From assembly GCA_043802925.1 (NCBI GenBank), contig JAZDKP010000100.1, positions 1 through 8,624 on the forward strand: a DNA stretch of 8,624 nucleotides. The letters are read 5' to 3'. This document shows, in pieces, positions 6,479 to 8,624 of this stretch. The notes under the pieces are model-generated. The model was not told the origin of the DNA, ran no database searches, and saw nothing but the letters and a program-made list of their open reading frames with translations. Numbering within the stretch: the stretch's first letter is position 1; every line of letters starts with the position of its first letter. The stretch comes from JAZDKP01 sp043802925. Lineage in GTDB: Bacteria; Fibrobacterota; OXYB2-FULL-49-7; JAEUSG01. The position numbers were made by a program, and so were the translations under genes.

Positions 6479-7138
6479 ATGGTCATATCTTCAATAAATA
6501 CAACAGATTACGCATACCCACTCCCCTCTTTCGGAAAACAGGGTTCCAGTGCCGGTTCCTCTGAAACGTCCAAAACACCGGAAAATGGCGGAGGCCCTGA
6601 AAAGGGAGCAAAGACCGGATCTGCCGGAACAAAAGAGCTTTCAGAAGAAGAAAAAAAAGAAGTCGAAAAGCTAAAAGCCACTGACCGTGAGGTGCGTGCC
6701 CATGAACAGGCCCACATGGCGGCCGGCGCAGGCATTGTCCGGGGCGGCCCGCATTACGAATACCAGAAGGGCCCGGACGGTCAAACCTATGCCGTTGGGG
6801 GCGAAGTCTCCATCGATACATCCGAAGGCAAAACCCCTGTCGATACGATGATGAAAATGCAGCGGGTCCGGGCAGCGGCTCTTGCCCCGGCCAACCCGAG
6901 CGGCCAGGATTTAAGCGTCGCAGCCCAGGCTTCGTCCAAAGAAGCCGAGGCACGGATAAAGATGGCCAAGGAACAGAACACGGCCGGAAAGAGCGGAAAA
7001 AACAATAAAGCAGAAGGCGCGGTTCCTTCCGAAACCACTCCTTCCCCGATTACTTCTCAGGCCCATGCCGCTTATGAAGGACAGAAAAAACAGGCCCAGA
7101 GGGCCGACATTACAGCCATGATTTCTTTGATTATTTGA
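6479..7138 (+). CDS. SprA-related (CJM1_0395-type) putative metalloprotease
   Basis: The 219-residue product has a low-complexity Ser/Gly/Lys-rich N-terminal half (20-66) with no signal peptide. A conserved core follows: REVRAHEQAHMAAG (70-83), GGPHYEYQKGPDGQTYAVGGEVSID (89-113), then a helical region with MQRVRAAALAPANPSGQDLSVAAQA. This core is what I know as the SprA-related family, annotated as putative metalloproteases. H75, E76 and H79 form an HExxH zinc-protease-like motif, and E109 in GGE may be a third ligand. Protease activity is predicted for the family, not shown here. AAGGA lies 8 nt before the ATG. The C-terminal tail (AYEGQKKQAQRADITAMISLII) ends in a hydrophobic patch. It is divergent from cobO and 53 bp before the DUF362 gene. 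A link to B12 is not suggested. Confidence 0.85.
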   Translation: MVISSINTTDYAYPLPSFGKQGSSAGSSETSKTPENGGGPEKGAKTGSAGTKELSEEEKKEVEKLKATDREVRAHEQAHMAAGAGIVRGGPHYEYQKGPDGQTYAVGGEVSIDTSEGKTPVDTMMKMQRVRAAALAPANPSGQDLSVAAQASSKEAEARIKMAKEQNTAGKSGKNNKAEGAVPSETTPSPITSQAHAAYEGQKKQAQRADITAMISLII

Positions 7139-7191
7139 TTTTCCTCGTTCTCTTTGCCTTCTTCTCCCTTGTTTTTCTATTTTCTTTGAAA

Positions 7192-8412
7192 ATGGAAACA
7201 CAGACCCCGCATTTAGTGTCCGTTGCCGGTGGGTGTGGCCCTTACAAGAACATCCGCGAAGCCCTGAACCGGCTCGACCTCACCCCCTTCAAGGACAAGC
7301 GCGTCCTGGTCAAACCCAACGCAGGCCGCCGTGTGGAAGCCAGCCGCGGCATCACCACGCACCCTGAGGCCGTGGCCGCTGTGGTGGACGCCCTTCGCGA
7401 AGCCGGCGCGGCCGTGGTCGCCATCGGCGAAAGCCCCATTCTCGGCGTCAAAACCATGGAGGCGTTTGAAATCAGCGGTATCGCAGCCATTGCAAAAGAA
7501 CGCAACGTGCCGCTCATTGATATGGACAGGCGCCGGGCCGTAATCAAGGAGGTTCCGGACGGCCGCGTGCTTGAGACCTTGCGTTTCTGCGCGGACATTT
7601 ACGATTTCGATGCCATCGTGTCGGTGCCGGTGACAAAGTCGCATATGCACACGCAGGTCACCCTGGGCATTAAAAACATGAAGGGCTGCCTCTGGCGCCA
7701 CGAAAAGGTGCGGCTCCATCAACTCCAGTATAAACAAGGGGTCTATTTCCCTGAAAAGACACTGGACTCCGCCATCTCCGACCTGGCCACCCTCCTGTTG
7801 CCCGACCTCACCGTGGTGGACGGCTACCTCGGCATGGAAGGCCTGGGCCCGAGTGCCGGTGAAGGGATTGTCTCGGACTTTGCCGTGGCCTCGTTCAACC
7901 CGCTCGCAGCCGATAAAACCGCCTGCGAGCTCATGGGCTTCGACTTTGAAGAGGTCGTACACCTCCGGCTCATCCGCGACCGCGCCATCTGCACGGTTGA
8001 CAGCGCCACGGTGGCGCCTGACGATTTCCGAAAATTTGGAAAAACCTATAAAAAGTCCCCAACCAAGCTCGACATCGAATTCCCAAATGTCATTGTCCAT
8101 GACAAAGGCTCCTGCAGCGCCTGCCTTTCGACCACGCTCCTGTTCCTCAAACGGTTTGCAGACGAACTGGGGGATTACGTACTCCAGGACGTAAAAATCA
8201 ACATCGGAATCGGCAAAGATATCCAGGATTTCACAAAAGGAAACCTCCTTATCGGAAACTGCACGTCACCGCATAAACGGCAGGGCCTCTTTGTCCCTGG
8301 ATGCCCGCCTGTTTCCTCCAAAATATTCAAGGCGCTCACCGGTGTGGAACCGGAAACCAACGAGCCCGATGTGGAGACGGTCCCAGGCGAATCCGGCGAA
8401 AAGGCGGATTGA
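7192..8412 (+). CDS. DUF362 domain protein, possibly iron-sulfur binding
   Basis: From ATG 7192 the protein has 406 residues. DUF362 hallmarks are VLVKPN (38-43), a TTHPEAVAAVVDAL helix after it, GESP, VPVTKSHMHTQVTLGIKNMKG (145-165) and VDGYLGMEGLGPS. The domain is widespread and its biochemical role is not generally established; some members carry ferredoxin-like clusters. Here C308 and C311 (GSCSAC), C357 (GNC) and C371 (PGCPP) give a C-x2-C-x45-C-x13-C pattern that could hold an Fe-S cluster. The last 20 residues are acidic and probably disordered. The same frame opens at TTG 7135, overlapping the previous stop as TTGA, and would add IFLVLFAFFSLVFLFSL, a possible membrane anchor. Neither start has a good ribosome-binding site, and ATG 7192 is preferred because homologous sequence begins after it. 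Confidence 0.85.
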   Translation: METQTPHLVSVAGGCGPYKNIREALNRLDLTPFKDKRVLVKPNAGRRVEASRGITTHPEAVAAVVDALREAGAAVVAIGESPILGVKTMEAFEISGIAAIAKERNVPLIDMDRRRAVIKEVPDGRVLETLRFCADIYDFDAIVSVPVTKSHMHTQVTLGIKNMKGCLWRHEKVRLHQLQYKQGVYFPEKTLDSAISDLATLLLPDLTVVDGYLGMEGLGPSAGEGIVSDFAVASFNPLAADKTACELMGFDFEEVVHLRLIRDRAICTVDSATVAPDDFRKFGKTYKKSPTKLDIEFPNVIVHDKGSCSACLSTTLLFLKRFADELGDYVLQDVKINIGIGKDIQDFTKGNLLIGNCTSPHKRQGLFVPGCPPVSSKIFKALTGVEPETNEPDVETVPGESGEKAD

Positions 8413-8429
8413 ATCCGACCGGCTAATTT

Positions 8430-8496
8430 AGAGTCTGTATCGGCAACATCTACGTGAAAAACGTAGATAAGTTGCCGATTTACAGACTCTTATTTT
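8430..8496 (+). terminator. Long bulged hairpin terminator after the DUF362 gene
   Basis: The 5' arm (8430-8455, AGAGTCTGTATCGGCAAC onward) pairs with 8461-8490 through 26 base pairs around a GAAAA loop. It is interrupted only by AA (8469-8470) and TT (8479-8480) bulges in the 3' arm, giving segments of 8, 8 and 10 bp. TATTTT follows. The position 17 bp after the stop fits transcript termination. The stem is longer than most intrinsic terminators and could instead be a decayed repeat. Confidence 0.65.
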
Positions 8497-8510
8497 CGGC
8501 CTTGGCCGAA
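8495..8510. repeat. Second short hairpin, TTCGGCC-TT-GGCCGAA
   Basis: Two perfect 7-bp arms flank a 2-nt centre, immediately after the long hairpin and overlapping its T-rich tail. No T-tract follows it. It may reinforce termination or act in the leader of the next gene. Confidence 0.4.
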
Positions 8511-8560
8511 TTACCTGCCACCGGATTTTGTTGAACACTGAGAAAGGAGTCGTACTCATT

Positions 8561-8624
8561 ATGAAAATTAATTTTTTAGTTCTTCCCGCCTATGCCCTCC
8601 TGGTGGTGCTTGGGATGTTTATGC
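8561..8624 (+). CDS. Start of an unidentified gene with hydrophobic N-terminus (3' cut)
   Basis: Only 21 codons are inside the window: MKINFLVLPAYALLVVLGMFM. A strong AAAGGAG (8543-8549) sits 11 nt before the ATG, a slightly long but workable spacing, and the preceding 149-bp gap with hairpins marks a new unit. The charged start followed by a hydrophobic run suggests a signal peptide or first membrane helix. Nothing more can be said about function. Confidence 0.6.
   Translation, partial: MKINFLVLPAYALLVVLGMFM

Noticed and set aside
7213..8100. 295-codon minus-strand open frame opposite the DUF362 gene
   Set aside because: It is antisense to a clear DUF362 coding sequence, is His/Gly/Val-rich as expected from antisense codons and has no recognisable motif.
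8430..8490. Hairpin read as an integron attC site
   Set aside because: Bulged arms recall attC, but the required RYYYAAC and GTTRRRY ends are absent and no cassette or integrase is nearby.

Overview
The window suggests a Gram-negative bacterium of moderately high G+C. It carries a TonB-dependent outer-membrane receptor, an outer-membrane-type lipoprotein and a protein with a cleavable signal peptide. Clear Shine-Dalgarno sequences (AAAGGA, GGAAAGG, AAGGA) precede most genes, which argues against Bacteroidota even though the receptor plus propeller-lipoprotein pairing is best known there. The phylum cannot be fixed from this sequence; a Fibrobacterota-like or deltaproteobacterial-type lineage is only a guess.

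The left three quarters (1-6237, all minus strand) is a corrinoid (vitamin B12) salvage cluster. In transcription order it holds: a CobO/CobA-type corrinoid adenosyltransferase; an unrecognised 495-residue exported protein joined to it by an ATGA stop/start overlap; a full cobalamin riboswitch; a BtuB-like TonB-dependent corrinoid receptor; a beta-propeller lipoprotein resembling BtuG, joined to btuB by a second ATGA overlap; and, 18 bp further on, a TIM-barrel protein recognised as CbiR, the cobamide-remodelling phosphodiesterase, cut by the left edge. The CbiR frame runs off the window end, and the short minus-strand frames in 1-780 are shadows of it. Together the genes suggest capture of cobamides at the surface (lipoprotein and BtuB), removal of an unsuitable lower ligand (CbiR) and adenosylation (CobO). 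The riboswitch would shut down btuB, the lipoprotein gene and cbiR when cobalamin is plentiful. The 495-residue protein is the main unknown.

Between the divergent cobO and the next gene (6238-6478) lies a perfect 32-bp inverted repeat around a 38-bp centre. It is not placed where a terminator is expected.

The right part (6479-8624, plus strand) appears unrelated to B12. It holds a SprA-related (CJM1_0395-type) putative metalloprotease with an HEQAH motif, a DUF362 protein with four cysteines in its C-terminal part, a long bulged hairpin that probably ends that transcript, and the first 21 codons of another gene with a hydrophobic N-terminus. No tRNA, rRNA, CRISPR array, transposase or integrase gene was seen.
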